A stretch of 34,359 bases of DNA from Sphingobacteriaceae bacterium. Lineage in GTDB: Bacteria > Bacteroidota > Bacteroidia > UBA7662. Shown one piece after another: positions 34,315 to 34,359 of the stretch. Within the stretch, counting starts at the first letter, position 1, and every line of letters begins with the position of its first letter. Location of the stretch: NCBI GenBank assembly GCA_013824115.1, contig PNNG01000018.1, forward strand, positions 1-34,359. The letters are read 5' to 3'. The translations under genes and the position numbers were made by a program. Under the pieces are notes generated by a model. It worked only from the letters and a program-made list of their open reading frames with translations. It did not search any database and was not told the origin of the DNA.

Positions 34315-34359
34315 AATTAATTTGAACCTGCTAATATTGCAGTCCCAAAGCAAACGCAA

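Noticed and set aside
1-34359. Search for CRISPR arrays, tRNA/rRNA genes, insertion sequences, phage or plasmid genes
   Set aside because: No regularly spaced repeats, no tRNA cloverleaf or rRNA core motif, and no transposase, integrase or replication protein was recognised; nearly all DNA is taken up by ordinary chromosomal genes.

Overview
The window is chromosomal DNA of a free-living type member of the Bacteroidota. Supporting signs are two secreted proteins with C-terminal type IX secretion (T9SS) sorting domains ending in Lys-Arg, a PorW/SprE-type T9SS lipoprotein, a TamB-like giant next to tsaD, and promoters of the Bacteroidota kind (TTTG, 19 bases, TAnnTTTG). The dense order of housekeeping and envelope genes argues against a mobile island. 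No tRNA, rRNA, CRISPR array, transposase or phage gene was found. I cannot fix the genus; the gene content fits the Saprospiria/Chitinophagia/Sphingobacteriia side better than gut Bacteroidales, but this is inference.

Layout. 1-6 kb: a 1982-residue secreted beta-helix protein with two tandem helix modules and a T9SS tail, closed by a strong hairpin terminator. 6.0-6.6 kb: a small single-pass membrane protein of unknown function. 6.6-15.9 kb, minus strand: PBP1A, PorW/SprE lipoprotein and TamB-like protein, an envelope-building block read in the order tamB, sprE, PBP1A. 16.0-18.4 kb: tsaD (tRNA t6A synthesis) overlapping a secreted von Willebrand A protein. 18.5-20.0 kb: a three-gene cell-surface signalling set (ECF sigma factor, single-pass membrane protein, Spy-like periplasmic protein), ended by a terminator. 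20.06-25.8 kb: one very tight apparent operon from a textbook promoter: rpmH, rnpA, yidD, S41 protease, TauE/SafE permease, M28 peptidase, tsaB. 25.8-26.2 kb: an ArsR-type regulator, overlapping at its end a convergent secreted lamin-tail protein (26.2-28.7 kb). 28.8-29.7 kb: asd. 29.8-32.7 kb: a secreted GH13 alpha-amylase with T9SS tail plus a tightly linked DUF1543 gene. 32.8-34.3 kb, minus strand: a DUF1569 protein and a PfkB-family kinase with its own terminator and two operator-like dyads upstream.

How the genes fit together. Three themes recur: building and decorating the outer envelope (TamB, SprE, PBP1A, YidD, S41 protease, T9SS cargo), tRNA maturation (TsaD, TsaB, RNase P protein), and secretion of large surface or degradative proteins. 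The least understood elements are the ECF/membrane/Spy-like trio, the 188-residue membrane protein at 6.06 kb, and the operator-like repeats before the PfkB gene. I did not find a clear, wholly new multi-gene system; the findings list the best leads in order along the window.
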